A DNA stretch of 64,000 nucleotides from Peptoniphilus mikwangii (GCF_000468535.1 NZ_AUQY01000002.1:765743-829742), one strand, 5' to 3'. Positions 10,304-19,283 are shown, numbered from the stretch's first letter. Translations and numbers: made by a program. Notes: a model not told the origin generated them from the letters alone.

Positions 10304-11617
10304 TCAATTCTCCTTAATTCTACTAATTATTTCACTAAGAGAAAGTTCTTCCTGATTTCCTGTTACCATATCTTTTAATGCATATTTTTCTGTTTTTACT
10401 TCATTTTCTCCAACAACTAATGTATACGGGACCTCAAGAGCATTTGCATATTTAAATTTCTTTGCAATTTTAGCATCTTCTGTATATATAATTGTATTAA
10501 TTCCACCATCTCTCAATTTTGAAACAAGCTTTATAGCTTCATCTACAAAACCGGTCATCGGAATTACAATCAAATCTATAAGACTTTTCTTCTTAGCTTC
10601 AATAATTTTAGCTTCATTTAATTGATAGAACAGTCTCGAAAGTCCGATAGAAAGACCTACTCCCGGCAGTTTTTTATCCGTATAATAGCTTGCAAGATTA
10701 TCATATCTTCCTCCGGAACACACTGACCCTACGTTAGAATAATTATCAAGAGTTGTTTCATATACAGTGCCGGTATAATAATCAAGTCCTCTTGCAATTT
10801 TAAGATCAACTGTAAAATTCTTTTCAGGTACTGCAAATTCTGTAATGTATTTTACAACTTGTTTTAATTCACTCAGTCCCTCATTAAATATTTCATTGTC
10901 AATTTCAAGTCTATCAAGCGCCTCAAAAATTTCACTGTTTGTTCCTGAAATTGATATAAAATCAATTATTTTAACGGCAACATCTTCTGCTATTCCGTTA
11001 TCACAAAGTTCTTCTTTAACTTTTTCTCTGCCTATCTTGTCAATTTTATCAACTGCTCTTAATACATCTACAGAATCTAAAATATTTAATGATTCAAAAA
11101 ATCCCTTTAATATCTTTCTGTTATTAATTCTTATTGTAAAATCGTCAAAGCCAAGATCTTTAAAAGTATGATAAATTACTACAGGGAATTCCGCATCATT
11201 CAATATATCAAGTTTTTCATTCCCTATTGTATCTATATCACATTGATAAAATTCTCTGAAGCGACCTTTTTGAGCTTTTTCTCCACGATATACTTTTCCT
11301 ATGTGATACCTTCTGAACGGAAAAGACAAATCGTTAAAATGCTCAACAGTATATCTTGCAAGAGGCACCGTTAAATCAAAACGAAGTGACATATCGGTAT
11401 ATCCCTTTGTAAATCTATAAATTTGTTTTTCAGTTTCTCCTCCACCTTTTGCAAGAAGCACTTCACTTTTTTCTATCGCAGGAGTATCTATAGGCAAAAA
11501 TCCGTGTTTCTCAAAATTTTTCCTAATAGTATCCATCATTTCATTAAAAAGAATTTGTTCCTTCGGCAACAATTCCATAAACCCCGGAAGTGTTGAAGGC
11601 TTTACAATTTGAGCCAT
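10304..11617 (-). CDS. hisS: Histidyl-tRNA synthetase
   Basis: A 437-residue class II synthetase. Motif 2 is seen in SLRFDLTVPLARY and FREFYQCDIDTIG, the histidine signature in ARGLDYYTGTVYE, and motif 3 in PGVGLSIGLSRL. A C-terminal anticodon-binding domain occupies about residues 340-430 (VIPMTGFVDEAIKL onwards). The presence of that domain argues against the HisZ paralog. No T-box leader is seen in the 140-base upstream gap, although hisS in Bacillota often has one. It heads a two-gene unit with the B3/4 protein. Confidence 0.95.
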   Translation of the reverse strand: MAQIVKPSTLPGFMELLPKEQILFNEMMDTIRKNFEKHGFLPIDTPAIEKSEVLLAKGGGETEKQIYRFTKGYTDMSLRFDLTVPLARYTVEHFNDLSFPFRRYHIGKVYRGEKAQKGRFREFYQCDIDTIGNEKLDILNDAEFPVVIYHTFKDLGFDDFTIRINNRKILKGFFESLNILDSVDVLRAVDKIDKIGREKVKEELCDNGIAEDVAVKIIDFISISGTNSEIFEALDRLEIDNEIFNEGLSELKQVVKYITEFAVPEKNFTVDLKIARGLDYYTGTVYETTLDNYSNVGSVCSGGRYDNLASYYTDKKLPGVGLSIGLSRLFYQLNEAKIIEAKKKSLIDLIVIPMTGFVDEAIKLVSKLRDGGINTIIYTEDAKIAKKFKYANALEVPYTLVVGENEVKTEKYALKDMVTGNQEELSLSEIISRIKEN

Positions 11618-11667
11618 AATAATCCCCCTTATTCCCTAATAAATTAATAAATTAATAAACTAATTAA

Positions 11668-11676
11668 ATTATAACA
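11668..11676 (-). promoter_or_regulatory. Extended -10 promoter of hisS
   Basis: On the minus strand TGT-TATAAT lies about 50 bases before the hisS ATG. No convincing -35 element is seen. Confidence 0.5.
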
Positions 11677-11757
11677 TAATTACAATGTATAAAATATATA
11701 TTTAAGGCAAAAATATAAAAAGATGATTTAATTTCCAGCCGTCAATATTTAATATTT

Positions 11758-12579
11758 TTATAAATTCATTAAATCTATAAATACATTAAATATTGCCTTC
11801 TTATTATGATTTTTACTAAAACCTATTTTAGAACTTATCTTTAAATATGATGATGAGTATAGAATTTTTTTATTTATCAATTTCCAATTTTTAAAAACAT
11901 GTAATGGTATTAAAAAATTTTTTTCATTATACACTACATCTTCTTCTACTCCATTTTCAAAATAACTGATATCCATTACAAATCCGCTTCTAATAAATCC
12001 GTCAGATGCTTTTTTAACTTCTTTCGGTGCTAATAAAATATAAGATTCTTCACCAACAACAATTCTTACATTACTTTCAAATCCCATCATGGCCATTGAA
12101 GTTTCAATACTCGAATTTTTAAGTTCATCTTCAATTTTATCAATAGACAAATATGCATTATATTCTCCGCTGCCAAGAATATTTATTAACTCATTATAAT
12201 CCACATTTGTACTTTTAAACTTTAACATCTTTTTAGATTTTTCCGCTAATATCTCATTTAAGATATCCAATTCATTTCCCATTAATTTATATGATAACTC
12301 TTTAATTTTATCTTCTTCTAAATTAAGCAAAATATTTAGAAATTTTTCTATATTTATTCTGTTTTTATTAAATTTTTCTGCAAAATCATTTCCTTTTTTT
12401 GTCAACATATATCTGTTTTCTTCTTTGCACAAAACTCCATCATTTAGCATTTTATCGAGGATTTTTTTAGAATTCGGTTTTGTACAATTAAAAGCGCTCG
12501 CTACACTTGTTATAGTATTTTGGTTTTTATTTTCAATCAAATGTAACAAATATAACTTTTCCATATTTGTAAACTTCAT
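11758..12579 (-). CDS. DtxR/MntR-like winged-helix regulator with extra C-terminal domain
   Basis: A 273-residue protein. Residues 1-75 form a winged helix (MEKLYLLHLIENKN, helix-turn-helix around TSVASAFNCTKPNSKKIL, wing ending YMLTKKG). Residues 75-115 (IEKFLNILLNLEEDKIKEL) resemble the dimerisation region of DtxR/MntR metal regulators. The following 150 residues are unlike classical DtxR and unrecognised. It starts 12 bases after the downstream ABC half-transporter gene and is the last gene of that operon, so it probably controls the exporter in response to a metal or haem-type signal. The family assignment is moderate. Confidence 0.65.
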   Translation of the reverse strand: MKFTNMEKLYLLHLIENKNQNTITSVASAFNCTKPNSKKILDKMLNDGVLCKEENRYMLTKKGNDFAEKFNKNRINIEKFLNILLNLEEDKIKELSYKLMGNELDILNEILAEKSKKMLKFKSTNVDYNELINILGSGEYNAYLSIDKIEDELKNSSIETSMAMMGFESNVRIVVGEESYILLAPKEVKKASDGFIRSGFVMDISYFENGVEEDVVYNEKNFLIPLHVFKNWKLINKKILYSSSYLKISSKIGFSKNHNKKAIFNVFIDLMNL

Positions 12580-12591
12580 GGTTTCTCCTCA

Positions 12592-14244
12592 TTACTCCGC
12601 AAGAGTTTTCACCTGTTTTATCCTATCTGAAATTCTAAGTGTTGAATCTTTATGACTTGCTAATATAACTGCCTTATCTTTAGACTCTTCCCATATAGAT
12701 TTTAAAATTATACCCTCATTTAAACTATCTATATTTGCTGTAGGTTCATCTAATAGAAGTAAATCTCCATTTTGTATAAATCCTCTTGCAACCGAAATAC
12801 GCTGTTTCTCACCTGTCGATAATGAATTCTCGATATCACCGACTTTAGTATTGTAACCATTTGGAAGTTCTTCTATAAATTCTCCTATAGATGCTTTTCT
12901 ACAGGCAACTTTTATTTCTTCCATAGTTGCATCTTCTTTCGCTATTTTTAAATTATCAAGTATTGTTCCATTAAATAAATGAGTACTTTGTGTTATATAG
13001 CAGTGATTTTTTCTCAATGTCTTTGTATTTATTTCTTTTATATTTATCTTATTTTCTTCAATTTTACCGCTATCTACATCATAAAATCGCATTATAAGTT
13101 TTAACAATGTCGATTTTCCGCAGCCGCTCTTTCCTTTTAAGCCAAGTATTTCTCCTTTTTTTACAGCTAAATCAAAATCTTTTAATACTTCCTCGGAACC
13201 ATATGAAAATGAAACTTTTGAAACATCTATTTCTTCAAAGTTAATATCCTTACCATTTACAACTTCTTCCACTTCCGGAACTTCTTCCAACAAAGACATA
13301 ACTCTTTTACCACATGCAAATGTTGTTACTAAATTATTTGCTAAATTTGAAAGTGCAGATACAGGTCCAAAAGAACTCATAAATGCTATTATGGGAACAA
13401 CAACTTCTATCTTATTTACATATCCGAATTTATATAAATACATTGCAGAAATTAATATGCAAATATTTCCTATTAAAATTACACTATTTGAAAGAGCCAT
13501 ATTTCCACCATATATTCTGCTGAGTCTTGTTGCAGATCTGCTTAATTTTTTTGTATATTCAAGCATCTCACTTCTACGTTCTCCGCCAAACTGATACTGT
13601 GCCGACTCTTCTATGCCGTAAAATGTATCAATAATAGATGAATTTATATCGCTTAAATTTTTTCTTTGAATATCGCCTATACTCTTTGCTCTATTTGAAG
13701 TTATTATAGGTACTATTATTGCCATTATAAGATGAAATATAACAAGTACTACCGCATATAATATATTTATTTTAAACATTAATATTGTTAAAAATAATGT
13801 ATGAATAAAAGCTATTGAAATCGGTGAAATTGTATGTGCATAAAAAACTTCAAGTAATTCTATATCTGAAGTTATAATTGTAATTAACTCTCCTGTATTT
13901 GTATTTTCCATTTTTGCAGGAGCAAGTCTTCTTAGAGCTTTGAAGACTCTATCTCTTATAATTTCCAAAACTCTAAATGCAACAAAGTGATTGCATAGCT
14001 GTTCTAAATACCTAAGCACAGATCTAAGTAATGCAAATATCACCAAAATTGTAATTAATTTAAAAAAGTAAAATTTGCCGATCATTACTTTTATAAGTGC
14101 ATATCCTCCAATTACAGGAATTAATGTTGCTATTATATGACCTATACTTCCAAATAAAATTGCAAGAATCATAAATAATTTCAGAGGACTTACAAGAACA
14201 ATTAACTTTTTTACCAATTGCATATATTCTCTAATCTTACTCAT
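12592..14244 (-). CDS. ABC exporter half-transporter, CydC-like
   Basis: A 550-residue fusion of a six-helix membrane domain (about residues 1-310) and an ATPase domain. Walker A is GLKGKSGCGKSTLL and Walker B LLLLDEPTANID. The signature reads LSTGEKQRI instead of LSGGQ, a departure typical of the degenerate site in asymmetric heterodimers. The start overlaps the preceding half-transporter gene by eight bases, so the two products almost certainly pair. CydDC-type exporters move thiols or haem-related compounds, but no cytochrome bd genes are nearby and the substrate is open. Confidence 0.85.
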   Translation of the reverse strand: MSKIREYMQLVKKLIVLVSPLKLFMILAILFGSIGHIIATLIPVIGGYALIKVMIGKFYFFKLITILVIFALLRSVLRYLEQLCNHFVAFRVLEIIRDRVFKALRRLAPAKMENTNTGELITIITSDIELLEVFYAHTISPISIAFIHTLFLTILMFKINILYAVVLVIFHLIMAIIVPIITSNRAKSIGDIQRKNLSDINSSIIDTFYGIEESAQYQFGGERRSEMLEYTKKLSRSATRLSRIYGGNMALSNSVILIGNICILISAMYLYKFGYVNKIEVVVPIIAFMSSFGPVSALSNLANNLVTTFACGKRVMSLLEEVPEVEEVVNGKDINFEEIDVSKVSFSYGSEEVLKDFDLAVKKGEILGLKGKSGCGKSTLLKLIMRFYDVDSGKIEENKINIKEINTKTLRKNHCYITQSTHLFNGTILDNLKIAKEDATMEEIKVACRKASIGEFIEELPNGYNTKVGDIENSLSTGEKQRISVARGFIQNGDLLLLDEPTANIDSLNEGIILKSIWEESKDKAVILASHKDSTLRISDRIKQVKTLAE

Positions 14245-15955
14245 ATTTAATCCCCCAGTTTTCTAAAGCCATTTGATTATCGTAAAGCTTTTTAAATTCA
14301 CCGTTAATACTTATCAACTCATTATATGAACCTTTTTCTTCAACTGCTCCATCCTTCATATAATATATATAATCTGAATTTATTGTATATTTTAATCTAT
14401 GAGAAATCAAAATAATAAGTTTGTTCTTTCTAAATGTATCTAAAAATTTCATTATAATTTCTTCACTCTCAGAATCTATATTTGAAGTTGCCTCATCAAA
14501 TATATAAATCGGAGATTTTTTTAAAATTGCCCTTGCAATAGCAATTCTTTGTCTTTGACCGCCGGAAAAATTACTTCCATTTTCAAAAATTAAAGTATCT
14601 AATCCATTTTCGTGCTCAAAATATTCCTTTAGAGAAAATTTTTCTAAAACATACCACATTTCATCATCTGTTATATCTTTATTTCCCATTTGCAAATTAT
14701 ATCTGAGTGTTCCTTTAAATAAATATGGATTATTTGTTACCAATGTACAATTCTTTAATATTTCTTCTTCCGAAACATTATCGGTATTATTATATAAAAC
14801 CTCACCTGTGAAAGGAGTGACCTTATTGATTATCAAATTTGCAATTGTAGATTTTCCACAACCGCTTTCTCCTACTATATAAGTTATTTTATCCTTACCG
14901 AAATTCATATCTATATTCTTTAAAATTGTTCTTTCTTCATTGTATGAAAAATTAATCCCTTTAAGTTCTACATTATAATTCTCATCTGTAATTTTACCGT
15001 TTCCATCCTTTACATCAGGCATATCTAAAACTCTAAATAAATGATCTACTACTCCCATTCCATTCATAGCTATATGAAAAAATGAACCTAAAAGTCTTAA
15101 TGGCAAAAAGAATTCTGAAGAAAGTAAAATAATTATAATTGCATCTCTTAAATTGATAGTTGCATTAGAATAATAAAATACTGTCAAAATAATACCAAGT
15201 ACAGCTCCTCCATATGCAATTACATCAAGTACCGTAATATTATTTAACTGTACTCCTAAAACACGCATAGTATTCTTTCTAAAATCTTCAGCATATTTAT
15301 TCAATTTCTTATTATATCCGTCATCTGCATTAAATATAATTAATGTTACAAGACCTTCTAAAAAATCCACAAATACTTCAGAAAGATCGACATAACTTTT
15401 CCACTGCTTTGCATTAATTTTCTTGGCAATCTTTTGTACCATAATTATTGCTATCGGAATAAGCGGTATCATTAAAAATAACGCAACAGCTATTTTAAAA
15501 TTTATCCTACCTATAAAAATAAATAATATAATCGGAGATAACATTGAATAAATTAATTGAGGTATAAAAGAATTAAAATACACCTCCAAATTTTCAACGC
15601 CGTTTACAGATAGTTGAACTACTTCCGCTACATTAAATTTCGTTGAATATTTCATTCCATAACTATATATCTTATCGAACAAAATTGTCCGAATTTTCTC
15701 TTTTATATTAATAGATATATTATTACTGTACTTGCTTATTAAGTTAATTATTAGTGCTTGAAGTAAAATAACAACTATTAAACTTCCTATTGTAAAAAAT
15801 AAAATATTTTTATTTAAAAACATTTTCTCTATAAAATTTGCCACTGAGTAAATCATAAATATATTTAAACAAAGTGAAAATAGTTTTAATATAACAATAT
15901 ATATAACATATTTTCTCTCCTTATCCATCATATTTAAGAGCCTTTTATTTAACAT
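14237..15955 (-). CDS. ABC exporter half-transporter, CydD-like
   Basis: A 572-residue membrane-ATPase fusion with six hydrophobic segments up to about residue 300. Walker A is VGESGCGKSTIA, the signature is the canonical FSGGQRQRI, and Walker B is IYIFDEATSNID. AGGAGG lies five bases before the ATG. It is the promoter-proximal gene of the exporter-regulator operon. Its intact signature and the altered one in its partner suggest one active and one degenerate ATP site. The CydD likeness comes from the membrane-domain style and gene pairing. Confidence 0.85.
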   Translation of the reverse strand: MLNKRLLNMMDKERKYVIYIVILKLFSLCLNIFMIYSVANFIEKMFLNKNILFFTIGSLIVVILLQALIINLISKYSNNISINIKEKIRTILFDKIYSYGMKYSTKFNVAEVVQLSVNGVENLEVYFNSFIPQLIYSMLSPIILFIFIGRINFKIAVALFLMIPLIPIAIIMVQKIAKKINAKQWKSYVDLSEVFVDFLEGLVTLIIFNADDGYNKKLNKYAEDFRKNTMRVLGVQLNNITVLDVIAYGGAVLGIILTVFYYSNATINLRDAIIIILLSSEFFLPLRLLGSFFHIAMNGMGVVDHLFRVLDMPDVKDGNGKITDENYNVELKGINFSYNEERTILKNIDMNFGKDKITYIVGESGCGKSTIANLIINKVTPFTGEVLYNNTDNVSEEEILKNCTLVTNNPYLFKGTLRYNLQMGNKDITDDEMWYVLEKFSLKEYFEHENGLDTLIFENGSNFSGGQRQRIAIARAILKKSPIYIFDEATSNIDSESEEIIMKFLDTFRKNKLIILISHRLKYTINSDYIYYMKDGAVEEKGSYNELISINGEFKKLYDNQMALENWGIKYE

Positions 15956-16109
15956 ACATACCTCCTGATTTCACAATCTGATTTTAGACAATTTTAAATA
16001 CATACCTTATATTTATATAAAGAATATCAAAAAGAAATTTATATGTAAATAATTTTGATATATTTTATCAACACAGAAGCATTTAAAATTTCGTATACTT
16101 ATTGTCTTT

Positions 16110-16143
16110 TTAACCTTTAAGGTAGTTAACCTATGTTAACTTA
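16110..16143. promoter_or_regulatory. Repeated GTTAAC boxes, candidate operator
   Basis: On the minus strand AGTTAAC, GGTTAAC and GGTTAAA occur as spaced direct repeats, with a local AGGT...ACCT dyad. The cluster lies about 160 bases upstream of the exporter operon, which encodes its own DtxR-like regulator. It resembles a multi-site operator; binding is inference. Confidence 0.4.
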
Positions 16144-16166
16144 AAATTAATCATTCGAAATTTTAA

Positions 16167-16194
16167 CAAAAAGACGATTGAAAATTCAATCGTC
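16167..16194 (-). terminator. Hairpin with T-run, second terminator
   Basis: GACGATTGA (16173-16181) pairs with TCAATCGTC (16186-16194); the minus strand then runs into five T. It lies downstream of the first terminator of the gmk-like gene and may be a back-up terminator or the end of an unrecognised small RNA. Confidence 0.65.
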
Positions 16195-16292
16195 AAATAT
16201 TTTTACTTCCTTAAATTAACTTTGGTCAAGATTTACATTAAAAATATCCACCTTAAAATTATCTATCAGCAATTAATTTCGTTACAAAAAAT

Positions 16293-16312
16293 AAAAAAGA
16301 CGTAAATACGCC
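16293..16312 (-). terminator. Terminator of the gmk-like gene
   Basis: On the minus strand GGCGTA-TT-TACGTC forms a six-pair stem with one G-T pair, directly after the stop codon, followed by six T. Confidence 0.7.
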
Positions 16313-16849
16313 TTATATTTTGCTATTTTCTTCTACTATATCGTCTATTTCCTTTGCTATTTCTTCAACATTCTTACTTCCGTCTAAAATATAATCTGCA
16401 TATGGTGAAAAATCTTGTGCGTTTTCCACTCTATTCTTTATTTTTTGCGGTAAGTCTCCTCTTATCTCCATTCTTTTAATCATTTCTTCTTTACTTAATT
16501 TTAAATAAATACATATCGTATTCTTTAAAGTATTTTTAATTTCAATTACACCAAATAAATCAATCACAAGGACTACATTTTTCTTACTTGATACATATTT
16601 TTCAAGTTGAAGCTTCGGAATCCCATAAAAATTTCCTGCATATTCTGTAATACCTACAAAATATTCTTCATCATCAAGACGTTTAAACTCATATTTATCT
16701 ACAAAAAAATAATCTATTGCATTTTTTTCTCCTACTCTCGGTGCTCTTGTAGTATACGTAATTATTCTGTAAAAATTATCTCTTTTATTTAAAATATTTG
16801 CCTGTGTACTTTTACCTGAACCGGAATTCCCTGCTATTAGATATATCAT
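16313..16849 (-). CDS. Guanylate-kinase-like P-loop protein with altered base-binding residues
   Basis: A 178-residue protein with the guanylate kinase fold: Walker A GNSGSGKST, phosphate-binding YTTRAPRVGE, then DYFFV, AGNFYG and a lid with RMEIRGDLPQ. The two arginines of TTRxPR and the tyrosine before the YG step are kept. The glutamate and serine that contact the guanine base in known enzymes (FxE...GNYYGS in yeast) are replaced here: FVG...GNFYGI. It may therefore phosphorylate another nucleotide or serve another role. It is a single gene with its own terminator. Confidence 0.75.
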   Translation of the reverse strand: MIYLIAGNSGSGKSTQANILNKRDNFYRIITYTTRAPRVGEKNAIDYFFVDKYEFKRLDDEEYFVGITEYAGNFYGIPKLQLEKYVSSKKNVVLVIDLFGVIEIKNTLKNTICIYLKLSKEEMIKRMEIRGDLPQKIKNRVENAQDFSPYADYILDGSKNVEEIAKEIDDIVEENSKI

Positions 16850-16935
16850 TATATCAGTCCCCCATACTTTTGATTAATTATACATTAATTTTATAAAAAC
16901 AACAATAATATTAAAAAGCATATCATTTTAATTTG

Positions 16936-16944
16936 TGATATAAT
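16936..16944 (+). promoter_or_regulatory. Extended -10 promoter of ABC importer operon
   Basis: TGA-TATAAT lies 36 bases before the ATG of the substrate-binding protein gene; no strong -35 element is seen. Confidence 0.5.
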
Positions 16945-16979
16945 TAGCATAAAATTTTAATAATAAGGGGTTTTAATTT

Positions 16980-17990
16980 ATGAAGAAAAAAATACTCAGT
17001 ATATTTATTATGCTTGTTCTTACATTCGGGATTATAGGCTGCGGTAAAACAAGTTCCGAAAATAATTCTGAAAAGAATTCGCCGGCGCCTCAAACTGCTG
17101 AAAGTGCCGAAATAAAAATTGCAGCACTTAAAGGTCCTACTTCTATGGGTCTTGCTAAACTCTTTGATGACGCTAAAAATGACGTAGAGCAAAAAAATTC
17201 ATACACTTGTACAATTTTACAAAGTCCTGATGAAGTTGTTGTCGGACTTTCAAAAGGTGATTTTGATGTAGCTGCAATTCCTGCAAATTTGGCATCTGTT
17301 TTATATAACAAGACAGAAGGTAAACTTCTAAAAGTTGCAAATATAAATACTCTTGGAGTTTTATACATCGCATCCAAAGATGACTCTATAAAAAGCGTTG
17401 AAGACTTAAGAGGAAAGACAATAATTACAAGCGGAAAAGGTGCAACTCCTGAATTTGTACTTAGACACGTCCTTTCAAAACACAATATAAATCCAGATAC
17501 CGATGTAACAATTGACTTTAAAACTGAACATCAGGAAGTAGTTTCATCATATATGCTTCGTTCTGACAATTCAGCTGTCGTAATGTTACCTCAACCGTTT
17601 TTAACAGTTGCAGAAGGCCTTGTCACAAATCTTTCTCTAAATGACCTTTGGCAAGAAGTCAATGATTCAAAATTAGTTACCGGTGTATTAGTCGTAAGAA
17701 ACGAATTTTTAAATTCTCATAAAGAAGCTTTTGATAATTTTATGGAAGAATATAAATCTTCTGTTGAATTTGTAAATTCAAATACCGATGAAGCTTCAAA
17801 AATTATAGCCGCACTTGATATTGTTCCTGAGCCTATAGCAAAAACAGCACTTCCTCAATGTAACATAGTCTATATTGACGGAGCGGAAATGAAAGAAACA
17901 CTGTCAAATTATTTACAATCACTTTATGATGAAGATGCTAAATCTGTTGGAGGAAATATGCCTGATGAAAACTTCTACTATGAAAAATAA
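16980..17990 (+). CDS. ABC importer substrate-binding lipoprotein, NMT1/SsuA type
   Basis: A 336-residue lipoprotein. The signal peptide ends in the lipobox GIIGC (Cys near residue 21), so the protein is lipid-anchored outside the membrane. The mature part looks like the NMT1/SsuA/ThiY binding-protein family: an early IKIAALKGPTSMGLA strand-loop, SVEDLRGKTIIT, and GVLVVRNEFL in the second lobe. These proteins deliver sulfonates, thiamine precursors, nitrate or similar organic anions. No riboswitch or pathway gene next to it tells the ligand. The permease gene overlaps its end. Confidence 0.85.
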   Translation: MKKKILSIFIMLVLTFGIIGCGKTSSENNSEKNSPAPQTAESAEIKIAALKGPTSMGLAKLFDDAKNDVEQKNSYTCTILQSPDEVVVGLSKGDFDVAAIPANLASVLYNKTEGKLLKVANINTLGVLYIASKDDSIKSVEDLRGKTIITSGKGATPEFVLRHVLSKHNINPDTDVTIDFKTEHQEVVSSYMLRSDNSAVVMLPQPFLTVAEGLVTNLSLNDLWQEVNDSKLVTGVLVVRNEFLNSHKEAFDNFMEEYKSSVEFVNSNTDEASKIIAALDIVPEPIAKTALPQCNIVYIDGAEMKETLSNYLQSLYDEDAKSVGGNMPDENFYYEK

Positions 17991-18711
17991 GATAAAATCT
18001 TTTTTGATAGTATTGTTTTGGATTTTTGTATGGCAGATTTTAAGTCTGTTAATCCCCGAGGAGATACTTTTTGTGTCTCCTCTTAAAGTTATTCCTCAGA
18101 TTATTAAAATTTTAACTGATAAAGTATTTTATGTCTCTCTTTTCGCAAGCATTTCAAAAATTACAACGGGATTTTTAATAGGTGTTTTTTTTGCAACCAT
18201 ACTTTCTATAATCTCATATAAGAATACACTCTTTAAGGAACTCTCGGTTCCTCTAATGATGTTTTTAAAATCGGTACCTGTCGTAAGTTTTATAGTTCTT
18301 GCTCTTTTTTTTGTAAGTTCCAAATATTTAAGTATTATAATCAGCATGATAATAGCTACTCCAATAGTATATTCAAATTTAATCGAGGGGCTTCTAAGTA
18401 TTGATAAAAATTATTTGGATATGGCAAAAATATTTGATGTTAGTTTTAATAGAAAATTGAATTACATTTATCTTTCTCATTTAAAACCATTTATAATTTC
18501 CGGCTTATCTCTTGCATTTGGAATGGCATGGAAATCCGGGCTTGCCGCAGAAGTTATTTCTCTTCCTAATTTTGGAATCGGAACGCTGATTTATAACTGC
18601 AAAATATATTTGGATACAGTAAACCTGTTTGCATATACTATAATCGCAATGATTGTTTGCCATGTACTTGAAAAATTACTTTTATTTTTAATTAGGAGGA
18701 TATGCAAATGA
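17965..18711 (+). CDS. ABC importer permease, SsuC/TauC type
   Basis: A 248-residue integral membrane protein with about six hydrophobic segments and the BPD_transp_1 loop (LAFGMAWKSGLAAEVISL), which is the EAA region that docks the ATPase. It pairs with the NMT1-type binding protein. The frame is open from 17926, but the ATG at 17965 has GGAGGA ten bases upstream and gives a normal N-terminus; the ATG at 17980 is an alternative. It overlaps the binding-protein gene by 26 bases and the ATPase gene by four. Confidence 0.85.
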   Translation: MKTSTMKNKIKSFLIVLFWIFVWQILSLLIPEEILFVSPLKVIPQIIKILTDKVFYVSLFASISKITTGFLIGVFFATILSIISYKNTLFKELSVPLMMFLKSVPVVSFIVLALFFVSSKYLSIIISMIIATPIVYSNLIEGLLSIDKNYLDMAKIFDVSFNRKLNYIYLSHLKPFIISGLSLAFGMAWKSGLAAEVISLPNFGIGTLIYNCKIYLDTVNLFAYTIIAMIVCHVLEKLLLFLIRRICK

Positions 18712-19277
18712 AACTTGAAGTTGAAAATCTTACAAAATACTTCGATGATAAACTCATTTTTAAAAATGTTACATTCTCTGTCAAAGATTCTGAACGTTTG
18801 GCAATAATAGGTAAGTCGGGCAGCGGTAAAACAACACTGATAAAAATAATAATGGGGCTTACAAATTCAAACAGCGGTAAAATAATATTTGATACTCCTC
18901 CCGAATTTTCTGTTGTATTTCAAGAAAATTTGCTGTTTGAAGAAAGAACTGTATATGAAAATTTAATATTCTGCTGCGAAATAGATAAAACTACTGCACT
19001 TAAATTATTAAGTGAACTTGAACTTGAAGATTATATCAATACAAAAGTTAAAGCACTTTCAGGCGGTATGAAAAGAAGAATTGCAATTTTAAGAGCTATT
19101 GTAAAAAGAGGAAATATCTTTATATTTGATGAAGCAATAAGAGAAGTTGACGGATATACTGCAAACTTAATAATTTCTTTTTTAAATAAAAGACTAAAAA
19201 ATGCACCTTTAATTTATATTACACATGATGAATCTGAAATAGAAAAATTAAACTTTGATAAAATAATTAAACTATAA
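18708..19277 (+). CDS. ABC importer ATPase, short form
   Basis: A 189-residue ATPase with Walker A GKSGSGKTT, Q-loop VVFQENLLF, signature LSGGMKRRI and the switch histidine in YITHDE. Walker B reads IFIFDEAIREVDG where the family normally has DEPFxxLD. It is 50-60 residues shorter than SsuB/TauB, lacking the usual C-terminal extension. The start at 18708 is preferred over 18702 because AGGAGG lies eight bases before it; its ATG overlaps the permease stop as ATGA. It energises the importer at the membrane. Confidence 0.87.
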   Translation: MKLEVENLTKYFDDKLIFKNVTFSVKDSERLAIIGKSGSGKTTLIKIIMGLTNSNSGKIIFDTPPEFSVVFQENLLFEERTVYENLIFCCEIDKTTALKLLSELELEDYINTKVKALSGGMKRRIAILRAIVKRGNIFIFDEAIREVDGYTANLIISFLNKRLKNAPLIYITHDESEIEKLNFDKIIKL

Positions 19278-19283
19278 AAATTT

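Larger units (their letters stand above)
15956..16312. other. AT-rich regulatory gap between exporter operon and gmk-like gene
   Basis: 357 bases without a gene. It holds the exporter leader with its Shine-Dalgarno (15961-15966), a cluster of GTTAAC-type repeats (16110-16143), one hairpin terminator about 120 bases after the gmk-like stop (16167-16194) and another directly at that stop (16293-16312). The rest is AT-rich with no supported feature. Confidence 0.7.

Noticed and set aside
10304..11617. HisZ, the regulatory paralog of HisRS
   Set aside because: The anticodon-binding C-terminal domain and the full set of class II motifs are present, and no histidine biosynthesis genes are nearby.
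11618..11757. Possible T-box leader or short CRISPR-like repeats before hisS
   Set aside because: No T-box sequence or specifier stem is visible. The repeated AAATTAAT units are short AT-rich tandem copies without spacers.
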